Assembly: GCA_017504305.1 (NCBI GenBank)
Contig: JAFVRJ010000021.1
Location: forward strand, 1-64,000
Source of the DNA: Clostridia bacterium
GTDB taxonomy: Bacteria; Bacillota; Clostridia; Christensenellales; DTU072
Reading direction: 5' to 3'
DNA length: 64,000 nt
Shown here: positions 25,481 to 33,927 of the stretch, one piece after another
Position numbering within the stretch: position 1 is the first letter of the stretch
How the letters are laid out: the number at the start of each line of letters is the position of its first letter
Made by a program: the position numbers and the translations under genes
The notes under the pieces: generated by a model
The model's input: the letters and a program-made list of their open reading frames with translations, nothing else
Databases searched by the model: none
What the model was told of the DNA's origin: nothing

Positions 25481-27019
25481 ATGTCTACAAAAGTTAAAAA
25501 AGTTAAACCTCAAGTTGACAAAACCAACCCCGACTACATCCCTCTAAAGGAAAAACTCGCCTATGGCGTAGGCGCTTTGATGGATGGTGGCGGTGTTGCT
25601 CTTATGTCCTGCGTCATGCTCAACTACATGACCGACGGGCTCGGCATCGAAATGGCTATAGCAAGTACCATCATGATGTTAGCAAAGCTTTGGGATGCTA
25701 TCACCGACCCGCTCATGGGCTTTATCTCCGACAACACCCGTTCTCGCTTCGGCAGACGTAAGCCTTATATGTTCGTCGGCGGTATTATGCTTCTCGTTTG
25801 CTTACTCTTATTGTTCTTGCCCATCAAAGATTACGGCATGAACGTTCCCGGTATGGTTGCTTATATGGTCGTTATGTACCTACTTTGGAATACCTTCTCA
25901 ACGCTCACACAAGTTCCGTACTGCTCCCTCGCAAGCGACATCTCCCCCTCGTTCAAAGAACGCAATAACGCTAACACCGTTAAACTCGTTTTCAGCTCCG
26001 CCGCCGCAGGTATCGCATACGTAGTTCCGCTACTCGTTCTCGAAGCTTATACCGAGCCCGAAGCAGCCTTCTTGCCCGCAATTACCGCAACCCAGTTCTG
26101 GCTAATCATTTCCATACTGTTCGGCTTATTGTTCGGCGGTGGCTTGGTAATTACCGCGCTATTCGTAAAAGAAAGAATTCAACCCATTACCCCAAAAGTA
26201 AAGTTCGACATCAAATCTTTCTTCCGCGATTACGCCTCCCCCTTCCGCAATAAATCCTTCCGTTGGCACATCGTTATGTATGCATCCGCATTTATGTGCA
26301 TGGATATGATAAGCGCTCTTGCCGTTTACTACGCTACCGACGTTTGGCACGGCGCTAAATTATTCGGCATGAACTTCTCATCCTTGTTCATCGTCGCTCC
26401 CCTCATGGTCGCTGCAGTAGTAGCCTTCCCCTTGGTTAGATTCGTAATGGATAAGAAAACCAAACAGTTCGCTTTCCGCATCGGTCTACCCTTCTATATT
26501 TTGGGCGGTATTTTGCTTGCAGTACTCGATCCCGAGTGGACACCTCCCATTGTTATACCAATTGTTGCCTTCTTTATGGGACTCGGCTTCGGTGGCGCTC
26601 AAATGATGCCTTGGATTATCTTCCCCGATACCGTTGACGTTGCAGAGTTTGCAACCGGCGAACGTCCCACTGGCTCTTATAGCGGTATGATGACGCTCAT
26701 CCGTAAGTGCGCTGGTGCGTTAGGCGTTGGTATGATCGGTTGGATTTTGGTCGACTACGTCGAAAGCGACAACTCCGTTTACATCCAACAAACCGATGCT
26801 ACCTTGCTCACCATCCGCTTGTTGATGGGTATCGCTATTGCAGTACTTATCTCCATCGCTATGTTCGCTTCCTTCAAGTTTAAGGTTACCAACAAAAAGC
26901 TTACCCGCATGCGCTACTTTATGGATTTGAACCGCGCAGGTCAACTTGATACCATCACCGAAGAAGAAGCCGCTGAACGCGATCAAATGATTGCAGAATT
27001 ATACGGAAAGGTAAAATAA
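25481..27019 (+). CDS. GPH-family sugar:cation symporter
   Basis: 512 residues, twelve membrane helices, melibiose-carrier type. The start YIPLKEKLAYGVGALMDGGG and the first cytoplasmic loop WDAITDPLMGFISDNTRSRFGRRKPY are diagnostic. The C-terminal tail is short, unlike the transporter at 21286. TAGGAGG precedes the ATG. It is the first gene of a long co-directional run. Substrate is probably a glycoside released by the neighbouring glycosidases (inference). Confidence 0.9.
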   Translation: MSTKVKKVKPQVDKTNPDYIPLKEKLAYGVGALMDGGGVALMSCVMLNYMTDGLGIEMAIASTIMMLAKLWDAITDPLMGFISDNTRSRFGRRKPYMFVGGIMLLVCLLLLFLPIKDYGMNVPGMVAYMVVMYLLWNTFSTLTQVPYCSLASDISPSFKERNNANTVKLVFSSAAAGIAYVVPLLVLEAYTEPEAAFLPAITATQFWLIISILFGLLFGGGLVITALFVKERIQPITPKVKFDIKSFFRDYASPFRNKSFRWHIVMYASAFMCMDMISALAVYYATDVWHGAKLFGMNFSSLFIVAPLMVAAVVAFPLVRFVMDKKTKQFAFRIGLPFYILGGILLAVLDPEWTPPIVIPIVAFFMGLGFGGAQMMPWIIFPDTVDVAEFATGERPTGSYSGMMTLIRKCAGALGVGMIGWILVDYVESDNSVYIQQTDATLLTIRLLMGIAIAVLISIAMFASFKFKVTNKKLTRMRYFMDLNRAGQLDTITEEEAAERDQMIAELYGKVK

Positions 27020-27021
27020 TT

Positions 27022-27312
27022 ATGGTTAAACACATCGTTTTATTTAAACTCAAAGATAACTCTCTCGCAAATTGCGAAAAGGCTAAAGAGGTTTTGCTCT
27101 CTATGCAAGGCAACGTGCCCGAACTTCGCTCGATCGAAGTAGGCATCGACTTTTTACACTCCGGTAGATCTTACGACGTTGCGCTCATCGTTACCGTAGA
27201 TAGCAAGGAAGCCCTCGAAAGTTATCAAAAAGACCCCTATCACTGTTCGGTTGTTAAACCGCATATGCACGCCGTCCGCGAAGGTAGCGTTGCTTTAGAT
27301 TTTGAATTTTAG
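27022..27312 (+). CDS. Dabb (stress-responsive alpha/beta barrel) domain protein
   Basis: 96 residues. A single Dabb ferredoxin-like domain is evident: MVKHIVLFKLK at the start, then ELRSIEVGIDFLHSGRSYDVALIVTVDSKEALESYQ and HPH-like PHMHAV. Such proteins are dimeric and of varied or unknown function. It starts 2 bp after the GPH stop, with GGAAAGG as ribosome site. Confidence 0.85.
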   Translation: MVKHIVLFKLKDNSLANCEKAKEVLLSMQGNVPELRSIEVGIDFLHSGRSYDVALIVTVDSKEALESYQKDPYHCSVVKPHMHAVREGSVALDFEF

Positions 27313-27324
27313 GTAGGTGATACT

Positions 27325-27870
27325 ATGGCTGATAAATTCTATACCGTTGATCTAAACGGCTACTCTCACGATTTGCCGATAATGCCTATCGGTGATATAA
27401 AGATTTGCTTTTTTAACCTACACGGCGCACAAGAGCTAACCGAGCATTGCGGTAAAGAGCTTGCAAAACTCGCTTGCCCCGAAACGGAAGTTGTCATAAC
27501 CGCCGAAAGCAAAGGTCTACAACTTGCCCACTGCGTAGCTCGCGAACTCAATCAAAAACTATACGCCGTTGCCCGCAAATCTAAAAAGCTCTATATGCAA
27601 GACGGCATCAGCGTAACAGTTAAGTCCATTACCACCGGAGGCGAACAAACCTTATACCTATCCAACCACGATACCGAGCTTATCAAAGGTAAAAAGGTTG
27701 CTATCGTCGACGACGTAATTTCCACCGGCGGTAGCTTAAAGGGTCTTGAGGCTCTTGTAGAAAAAGCAGGCGGTATTATCGTCGATAGACTATTCGTACT
27801 TGCCGAAGGCGATGCTAAAGACCGCGATAACGTAAAATATATTGCCACTATCCCGATTATTACCGACTAA
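27325..27870 (+). CDS. Type I phosphoribosyltransferase (adenine/xanthine PRT-like)
   Basis: 181 residues. The PRPP loop VAIVDDVISTGGSLKG (about 126-140) and the TAESKGLQLAH segment (about 59-69) resemble adenine phosphoribosyltransferase, which makes AMP from adenine and PRPP in the cytosol. A xanthine or pyrimidine base specificity is not excluded. GGTAGGTG precedes the ATG. The stop overlaps the next start as TAATG. Confidence 0.78.
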   Translation: MADKFYTVDLNGYSHDLPIMPIGDIKICFFNLHGAQELTEHCGKELAKLACPETEVVITAESKGLQLAHCVARELNQKLYAVARKSKKLYMQDGISVTVKSITTGGEQTLYLSNHDTELIKGKKVAIVDDVISTGGSLKGLEALVEKAGGIIVDRLFVLAEGDAKDRDNVKYIATIPIITD

Positions 27871-28760
27871 TGCACACCCCCACCAAAGAAGACTTAAATA
27901 ACCTTTATAAACTGCTCGGCTACCGCCTCGTTGAAGATACACAGTACTCGTTAACGACGGTAGTCGGTTGGTTTAAAAACCGTAGCGTCCTCGTCGAAAC
28001 CACCGAGGAATATGCTATTATGTCATGCAAATTCGACCAAACCACCGTGTTTTTTGCGCCCCTTACCGCCAATAAGGAGCTATTTCCTTTTGCAGTAAAA
28101 AAATGTGAAGAATACGGCGCTACGCGAATTAACGGCTTAAACGAGTGGCAATCGGCAATCATTAAAGATATGGGTTATTCGCTAAAATTCAACCGCGACT
28201 ATAGCGAGTACCTATATAACCCGGACGACCTCATTTACCTAAAAGGTAAAAAGTTCCACGCAAAGCGCAACTTCATCAACGGAGTCAACTATCCTTACGA
28301 GTTTCGCTCGTATGAGCCAAGTGATCGCACCGAGCTTGATAAGCTGTTTTATAAATGGAACGTGCTACACGTCGACGGAGCCGAAAACCTTACCGACGAT
28401 GAAATAAAACAAAAGATCGCAGAGGAAGGCGAACAACAAGTTATAGACGCCGTTCTCGACGATTTAAACGCCTTTAACCTATTTGCCGACGTGCTAATTA
28501 CCGATGGTAAAATCATTGGTTTTGCCGCCGGTGAAATTCTCCCAAACGGCATCGGTGCCATTTACTTCGAAAAGGGAGATATCGATTACAAGGGAATTTA
28601 CCCCCTACTCGACAATGCCTTTTGCAAAAAGCATTTTGACGGCGGAGTGGTAAAATATATTAATAAACAAGAAGATATGGGCGTAGAGGGCTTGCGCAAA
28701 TCAAAATTAAGCTATAATCCCGTTAAGTTTGCAGAGCGCTACAACGCCAAAAAGATATAA
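27870..28760 (+). CDS. DUF2156 (phosphatidylglycerol lysyltransferase C-terminal-like) protein
   Basis: 296 residues. A tandem GNAT-like fold of the DUF2156 type is indicated by YNPDDLIYLKGKKFHAKRNFIN (about 110-131) and the later FAAGEI and GIYPLLDNAF segments. The family includes the acyltransferase part of MprF, but the free-standing form here lacks membrane helices, so its aminoacyl or acyl substrate is unknown. It is translationally coupled on both sides by TAATG overlaps. Confidence 0.75.
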   Translation: MHTPTKEDLNNLYKLLGYRLVEDTQYSLTTVVGWFKNRSVLVETTEEYAIMSCKFDQTTVFFAPLTANKELFPFAVKKCEEYGATRINGLNEWQSAIIKDMGYSLKFNRDYSEYLYNPDDLIYLKGKKFHAKRNFINGVNYPYEFRSYEPSDRTELDKLFYKWNVLHVDGAENLTDDEIKQKIAEEGEQQVIDAVLDDLNAFNLFADVLITDGKIIGFAAGEILPNGIGAIYFEKGDIDYKGIYPLLDNAFCKKHFDGGVVKYINKQEDMGVEGLRKSKLSYNPVKFAERYNAKKI

Positions 28761-29545
28761 TGATTGAAGTGAAAGTGCTCGCTTCGGGCAGTAAAGGTAA
28801 TTGCATTATGGTGAAATCCGCCGAGAAGCGGATTCTCATTGATTGCGGAATAAGCGTTCGTTCCCTTGGCAAAGCCTTGAGTCAAGCAGGCTCGTCTTAC
28901 GGCGCAATAAGTGCAATCCTCGTCACCCACGAGCATAACGACCACGTTGCATCGGTTGCACAAGTTTCAGAGGCCTACGGCATACCGGTGTTTGCAAATG
29001 CTATAACCATGTCCGCCGTAAAAAGACGCACCGGACTCAAGGGCGGTTACTACTTCGAAGACGTTACTCCCTTTACTCTTGCCGGCATGGAAATTCGCCC
29101 CTTCCGCGTTTCGCACGATGCGGTATATCCGGTTGGGTTCTCTATTGCAGACGGTGACAGTCGCTTCACTTATGCTACCGACCTCGGCTATTTCAGCCCC
29201 AGTGTTAAGGAAGCCATTAAAGGTAGCGACCTACTGCTTATCGAAAGCAACCACGACGTACATATGCTACTGCACGGACCGTATCCGCAACGCCTTAAAG
29301 AGCGCATATTAAGTCAACGCGGACACCTATCTAACCGCAACTGCGCTGAAGTAATACGCGAATCGTTAGAAAGTGGTACCAAAAAGTTTATTCTCGGTCA
29401 CTTAAGTGAGCAAAACAATACTGAAGACCTTGCTTTAACCACCAACGCAACCCTCCTTGAGGAGTGGGGCGCGCATAAAGACAAAGACTACGAGCTATAC
29501 GTAGCAAACCAAAAAGGATTGGAGCCTACCGTTACCACAAAATGA
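28760..29545 (+). CDS. walJ: WalJ/YycJ-like metallo-beta-lactamase-fold hydrolase
   Basis: 261 residues. The metal-binding HEHNDH is at about 57-62, later ligands include the His of FRVSHDAVYP and Asp in YATDLGYF, and GHLS near the end completes the site. It matches the YycJ (WalJ) subfamily, a cytosolic nuclease-like MBL protein near walRK and rlmH in many Bacillota. Here walRK and htrA are absent, and rlmH lies three genes downstream. It is coupled upstream by TAATG and downstream by an ATGA overlap. Confidence 0.83.
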   Translation: MIEVKVLASGSKGNCIMVKSAEKRILIDCGISVRSLGKALSQAGSSYGAISAILVTHEHNDHVASVAQVSEAYGIPVFANAITMSAVKRRTGLKGGYYFEDVTPFTLAGMEIRPFRVSHDAVYPVGFSIADGDSRFTYATDLGYFSPSVKEAIKGSDLLLIESNHDVHMLLHGPYPQRLKERILSQRGHLSNRNCAEVIRESLESGTKKFILGHLSEQNNTEDLALTTNATLLEEWGAHKDKDYELYVANQKGLEPTVTTK

Positions 29546-30510
29546 AAGACACCGTAAACAAAAACTTAATAACCTCAAAGGAAGCAACCTTTAGTTACGG
29601 GCTTTCGCTTGTCGTAATGCTTGTTTTGAGCGTACTATCGGCAGCCATACCCGAGGGCAACGCACAAGTGCTTGCAAGCTACGCTTGCGCGCAAATCGCC
29701 TTTTTGACAGTTCCGCTCATCTACCTTAAGGCGAAAAAAATACCTTTGTCCCTCGCCCTTCCCACCGAACGCAAATTAAAAGTTGTTCCGCTACTTTTGC
29801 TCATACCGATTACCATCGGCGCCTTTATGCAAAATACTTTGCTCGCGGTAGCTTTCGGTTGGCTTATGGAGGCTCTTGGCCTTACGCCTTCGGTTGCTAT
29901 GCCCTCTTTGGACGGAGCGTTGAATATTATCCTCGCTATCGTTGTTGTCGCGATTATGCCCGCACTTGGCGAAGAAATCACCTACCGCGGAATTATGCTT
30001 TCGGCATATAAAAACAAGGGTTTGTTCAAGGCATGCTTGCTTTCAGGCTTAATATTCAGCCTATCACACTTCAATCCCGCACAACTTGTGCACCAATTCA
30101 TTTTGGGTGTGATACTTGCCTATTTAGTCGCGTCAACAGGCAATATCTGGTACGCAATAATAACCCACTTCATCAATAACCTTCTCGCGTTGTTCGTCGG
30201 CGAAATCATCCCCGCTTACAACTCTTTAAGCACCTTAACTGCCTCTAACGTAATCATACTTTTGGTGCTTTGTGTTGCCGGCGCGGTTATCTTAATTCCC
30301 TCCCTCATCGCCTTCACAAAGTTCGCGATAAAAGAGGAATTGGCAGTCAAAAACCACAATCTGTTCCTATTACCAATCAAAAACAAGGCTCCTAATTGGC
30401 ACCTCAACCTTCAAAAAGAAAAAGGTGTCGACTACTACTTGGTCGGCTTGATTTCCTTTATGGTCATCCTCTCGATACTGACCGCCCTAACCCCCTTGAT
30501 ATTGGTATAG
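29542..30510 (+). CDS. CPBP-family intramembrane metalloprotease
   Basis: 322 residues, about eight membrane helices. The CPBP (Abi/Rce1-like) motifs are intact: Glu144-Glu145 and Arg149 in EEITYRG, His176 in LSHFNP and His209 in HFINN. It overlaps walJ by 4 nt. The position between walJ and rlmH is where htrA lies in Bacillus. The substrate is unknown. Confidence 0.86.
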   Translation: MKDTVNKNLITSKEATFSYGLSLVVMLVLSVLSAAIPEGNAQVLASYACAQIAFLTVPLIYLKAKKIPLSLALPTERKLKVVPLLLLIPITIGAFMQNTLLAVAFGWLMEALGLTPSVAMPSLDGALNIILAIVVVAIMPALGEEITYRGIMLSAYKNKGLFKACLLSGLIFSLSHFNPAQLVHQFILGVILAYLVASTGNIWYAIITHFINNLLALFVGEIIPAYNSLSTLTASNVIILLVLCVAGAVILIPSLIAFTKFAIKEELAVKNHNLFLLPIKNKAPNWHLNLQKEKGVDYYLVGLISFMVILSILTALTPLILV

Positions 30511-30520
30511 CGAGGTATTT

Positions 30521-31585
30521 ATGAGCAAAACGTTTAAGATTTCAGGCATAATTCTTGTTTCGGTTATGGGGTTACAAATCTCACGCATACTTGTGGGCTT
30601 CGTTAACCTCGGCGATAATATCACCGGTTGGATTTTTTCTTTTATAATGCAATGCCTGTTCTTGGGGCTTTTCCCCTATCTCATGTACCGCGGATTGGTA
30701 AGTAAAGACAAGGGTGCCTTTGTCAAGGAAGTTAAACTCAACGCCAAACTTAAACCCAAAGTCTATCTGCTTGCCGTCGCGATAGGTATTTGCGTTTACC
30801 TTCTAAACCTCGGCGTAAGCACCGTTTGGTATTTGATACTAACCCTCTCCGGCTACGGATACGTGCTCGGCGGTGGCGTTTTATTCACCTCGCCGGAAGT
30901 ACTTATTTTCGAAATCATTACAAGCTCCATGCTACCCGCTTTCTTCGAAGAGCTTACCGATAGAGGACTGCTTCTTGCCGCTCTCGAGGACGTAAAAAGC
31001 GATATCGCAAAGGTACTTGTTATGGGCCTATTCTTTGGCGCTTGCCACCAAAACGTTGCACAGTTCGGCCCCACTATGGTAGCCGGTATGATCATAAGCT
31101 ACGTTGCCATCAAGAGCGGATCGATAGTGCCCGGCATGATTATACACTTTATCAATAACTTCTTCGTACTGATGGGTAACTACGCCGATCAAGTCGATAA
31201 CTTCGTAACTCAAATCATAAACTTCGTAAACGGATTTATTTATAGTAATACCATTATCGTAATCCTCATCGCTTTGGTCGCAGCCTGGGCTATTATTTAC
31301 CTCTTAAGAGTTCTTAAAAACACTTGCAGTCAGCCCGCTCCCATCATCGCGAGTCCATATAATCCCACTCGCGAGCTGACGACGGAGGAAAAAATTTATG
31401 CCATCTACGGCTACCCCACTCGTCCAAACCCCGTACCTACTGCGCCCATCTATACCGCGCCCGTAATACAAGAGGTTACCCCTACCAAAAAGGCAAAATT
31501 TAAAGATTATATCTTCTTAATTCTCGCAATAGCCTCGGCGCTCGCGGTAACGATATCCACCTTCGTTTGGGGGCTCATAAGATGA
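30521..31585 (+). CDS. CPBP-family intramembrane metalloprotease, second copy
   Basis: 354 residues. Motifs are Glu143-Glu144 and Arg148 in EELTDRG, GACHQN in place of the usual HF(N), and HFINN. A proline-rich cytoplasmic segment (about 285-325) precedes a final membrane helix, which the first copy lacks. AGCGAGG precedes the ATG. The stop overlaps rlmH by 4 nt. It is probably an old duplication of the upstream gene, now divergent. Confidence 0.85.
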   Translation: MSKTFKISGIILVSVMGLQISRILVGFVNLGDNITGWIFSFIMQCLFLGLFPYLMYRGLVSKDKGAFVKEVKLNAKLKPKVYLLAVAIGICVYLLNLGVSTVWYLILTLSGYGYVLGGGVLFTSPEVLIFEIITSSMLPAFFEELTDRGLLLAALEDVKSDIAKVLVMGLFFGACHQNVAQFGPTMVAGMIISYVAIKSGSIVPGMIIHFINNFFVLMGNYADQVDNFVTQIINFVNGFIYSNTIIVILIALVAAWAIIYLLRVLKNTCSQPAPIIASPYNPTRELTTEEKIYAIYGYPTRPNPVPTAPIYTAPVIQEVTPTKKAKFKDYIFLILAIASALAVTISTFVWGLIR

Positions 31586-32043
31586 TAAAACTAAACGTTG
31601 TCGCCGTAGGCAAGCTAAAAGAAAAATTTTGGGTGGACGCTATAGCCGAGTACCGCAAACGCATCGGCCGTTACGCCGAGCTAAACGTTATAGAGTGCCC
31701 CGAAGGAATCGATGAAGGCAACGCCGAAAAACTGCAAAAAGCAGAGGAAGGTGGCATCCTTAAAAAGCTCAAAGGTTACGTCGTATTACTTGCAATAGAC
31801 GGCGAGCAACTTTCAAGCGAAGATCTTGCTTCCTTTATAGATAAGACTTCCGCTCGTGGAATATCGGAGTTTAGCTTTATAATCGGTGGCTCAAGAGGTG
31901 TTTCGGAAGAAATCCGTAAGCGCGCCGATAAAGCAATAAGCTTTGGTAAAGCAACCTATCCCCACCAACTTATGCGCGTAATACTAAGTGAACAACTATA
32001 CCGCGCAATGAGCATAATAAACAACAGCTCCTACCACAAGTAA
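31582..32043 (+). CDS. rlmH: 23S rRNA (pseudouridine-1915 N3) methyltransferase RlmH
   Basis: 153 residues from the ATG at 31582, which forms an ATGA overlap with the preceding stop. This is close to the usual 155-160. The SPOUT-type knot is shown by FIIGGSRGVSEEIRKRADKAISFG and the C-terminal EQLYRAMSIINNSSYHK. It methylates pseudouridine 1915 of 23S rRNA on the assembled ribosome. Linkage with walJ is common in Bacillota. Confidence 0.94.
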   Translation: MIKLNVVAVGKLKEKFWVDAIAEYRKRIGRYAELNVIECPEGIDEGNAEKLQKAEEGGILKKLKGYVVLLAIDGEQLSSEDLASFIDKTSARGISEFSFIIGGSRGVSEEIRKRADKAISFGKATYPHQLMRVILSEQLYRAMSIINNSSYHK

Positions 32044-32073
32044 TTTAATAACGCTATATGCATATCGTTTAGT

Positions 32074-32907
32074 ATGCATATAAATAAATTACTTGATAAG
32101 ATCTGTTCACTAAACAACGTAAGTGTCGTTGGTCGCACAACGCTCGGGACACCGATACCTATGGTATCGCTCGGCAACAAAAAAGATGGCGGAGTGCTTA
32201 TAGTAGGTGCGGTACACGCAAGAGAATATATAACCGCCTACCTCCTTTACGAGCTAATACAAGAGTACGACGGCGACTATCCCGTAGACGTCATACCGAT
32301 ACTTAATATTGACGGAGCCATCCTTTCCAAGGAAGGTCTAAACGAGCTTCCTCTCAAGGTAAGGGAACGAACCACGGTACTGCGCCTAAACGACGGCTCA
32401 ACCGATTTTAGCTTATGGAAAGCTAATATTCGCGGTGTGGATATTAACGTCAACTTCCCTGCGGACTGGGGTAAGGGTAAATATAATATAACCCATCCCG
32501 CGCCCGCAAATTATATAGGTCCTTGCCCGTTTAGCGAGTGGGAAACAGTTGCCGTAATGGATGCAATCAACGCTCGCGACTACGCGCTGGTGATTGCATA
32601 CCACAGCAAGGGTGAAGAAGTATATTATGGATTTGGGGATAACAAATACTATAAAAAAGAAGCCCAAATGCTTGCAAATCATTTGGGATATAAGTTAAAA
32701 CGAACTCCGCACTCTACAGGTGGACTCAAGGATTATTTTACCTTGACTACCGGTAGACTGGGACTAACCGTAGAGGTTGGTAAAGATAGTTTTTTACACC
32801 CCTATCCACTTACGGAGCTTCAATCACTCAAAAAACAACACTCGGGCGTAATAGCCCAAGCGACGGAGATAGCCGATATACTATGGACGCAAAAATACGT
32901 TTTATGA
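32074..32907 (+). CDS. M14-family zinc carboxypeptidase
   Basis: 277 residues. Zinc ligands His48 and Glu51 (VHAREY) and His177 (AYHSKG), the substrate arginine Arg120 (NIRGVDINVNFPADW) and the catalytic Glu234 (LTVEVGKD) are all visible. The NVNFPADW signature is like gamma-D-glutamyl-diaminopimelate peptidases, so peptidoglycan peptide cleavage is likely. No signal peptide is present, suggesting recycling in the cytoplasm. No ribosome site is evident before the ATG, which lies in an ATATGCATAT-rich stretch. It overlaps tadA by 25 nt. Confidence 0.83.
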   Translation: MHINKLLDKICSLNNVSVVGRTTLGTPIPMVSLGNKKDGGVLIVGAVHAREYITAYLLYELIQEYDGDYPVDVIPILNIDGAILSKEGLNELPLKVRERTTVLRLNDGSTDFSLWKANIRGVDINVNFPADWGKGKYNITHPAPANYIGPCPFSEWETVAVMDAINARDYALVIAYHSKGEEVYYGFGDNKYYKKEAQMLANHLGYKLKRTPHSTGGLKDYFTLTTGRLGLTVEVGKDSFLHPYPLTELQSLKKQHSGVIAQATEIADILWTQKYVL

Positions 32908-33335
32908 AGTTAGCTCTTAAGGAAGCGCAAAAGGCGGCGACTTTAGACGAAGTCCCCGTTGGCGCAGTTATCGTCAAGGACGGTAAAGTTATTGCTCGCG
33001 CTCATAATAAAAAGGAAGCAAAGCTTTGTGCTACGCGCCACGCTGAAATCGAAGCTATCGAAAAGGCAACTAAAAAGGTACAAAACTGGTGGCTCGAAGA
33101 CTGCGACTTGTACGTCACTTTGGAGCCGTGTGCAATGTGCGCGGGAGCTTTAATTAACTCTCGTTTGCGCGCCGTTTATTTTGGTGCATACGATCCAAAA
33201 GCCGGTTGTTGCGGTAGCCTTTATAATCTACCCGTCGACACCCGTTTTAATCATAGACTGACCGTCGAAGGCGGAATAATGCGCGATGAGTGCGCACAAA
33301 TACTAACAGACTACTTCAAACGCAAGAGGAAATAA
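32883..33335 (+). CDS. tadA: tRNA-specific adenosine deaminase TadA
   Basis: 150 residues. Zinc and catalytic residues are His53 and Glu55 (RHAEIEAIE) and Cys83/Cys86 (LEPCAMCAGAL). The ending FNHRLTVEGGIMRDECAQILTDYFKRKRK matches TadA, which converts A34 to inosine in tRNA-Arg(ACG). The start at 32883 aligns with known TadA N-termini. The internal ATG at 32904, giving a 4 nt overlap with the peptidase gene, is an alternative. Confidence 0.92.
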   Translation: MDAKIRFMKLALKEAQKAATLDEVPVGAVIVKDGKVIARAHNKKEAKLCATRHAEIEAIEKATKKVQNWWLEDCDLYVTLEPCAMCAGALINSRLRAVYFGAYDPKAGCCGSLYNLPVDTRFNHRLTVEGGIMRDECAQILTDYFKRKRK

Positions 33336-33336
33336 A

Positions 33337-33915
33337 ATGAAACTTATCGTTGGACTCGGCAACCCCGGCAAAGAGTACGAATACACCTTCCACAACATGG
33401 GTTTTCTTGCCCTCGATACCCTCGCGGACAAAATGGGCAAGTCCATTAAAAAGGCGGAGTGTCAAGCTTTAACTTGCACTTTTTCACGCAACAACGAAAA
33501 GATTATTTTCGCAAAGCCTTTGACCTACATGAACCTTTCCGGTCAAGCGGTAAAAAGCCTTATGGCAAAATACGGCGTTAAGGCAGAGGACCTTTTGGTT
33601 ATTTACGACGATATCGATCTCGATCGCTTTACGGTACGCGCAAGAGCCTTTGGCAGTGCCGGCACTCATAACGGCATGAAGAGCATAGTACAATGCCTCG
33701 GCACCGATAGATTTAAGCGTATACGTATCGGCATCGGCAGAGAAAACGTCTATAATCTCGCCGACTACGTTTTGTCGGAGGTTAAAGCGGAAGATAAAGC
33801 CACTTTCCAAAAGACCTTTGAAGAAATAGCTACCCCTATCGAGAGCTATCTTAAGCACGACGACTTTGATAAATTAATGCGCGATCTCAACACCAAAAAA
33901 GAGGTTATCGCTTAA
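33337..33915 (+). CDS. pth: Peptidyl-tRNA hydrolase
   Basis: 192 residues. Conserved Asn9 (GLGNPG), catalytic His19 (FHNMG), Asn66 (TYMNLSG), Asp91 (YDDIDL) and Asn112 (THNGM) are in place. It frees peptides from tRNA after abortive translation. It starts 1 bp after the tadA stop, with AGAGGAAAT as ribosome site. Confidence 0.95.
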   Translation: MKLIVGLGNPGKEYEYTFHNMGFLALDTLADKMGKSIKKAECQALTCTFSRNNEKIIFAKPLTYMNLSGQAVKSLMAKYGVKAEDLLVIYDDIDLDRFTVRARAFGSAGTHNGMKSIVQCLGTDRFKRIRIGIGRENVYNLADYVLSEVKAEDKATFQKTFEEIATPIESYLKHDDFDKLMRDLNTKKEVIA

Positions 33916-33927
33916 GGAGTTATACTT

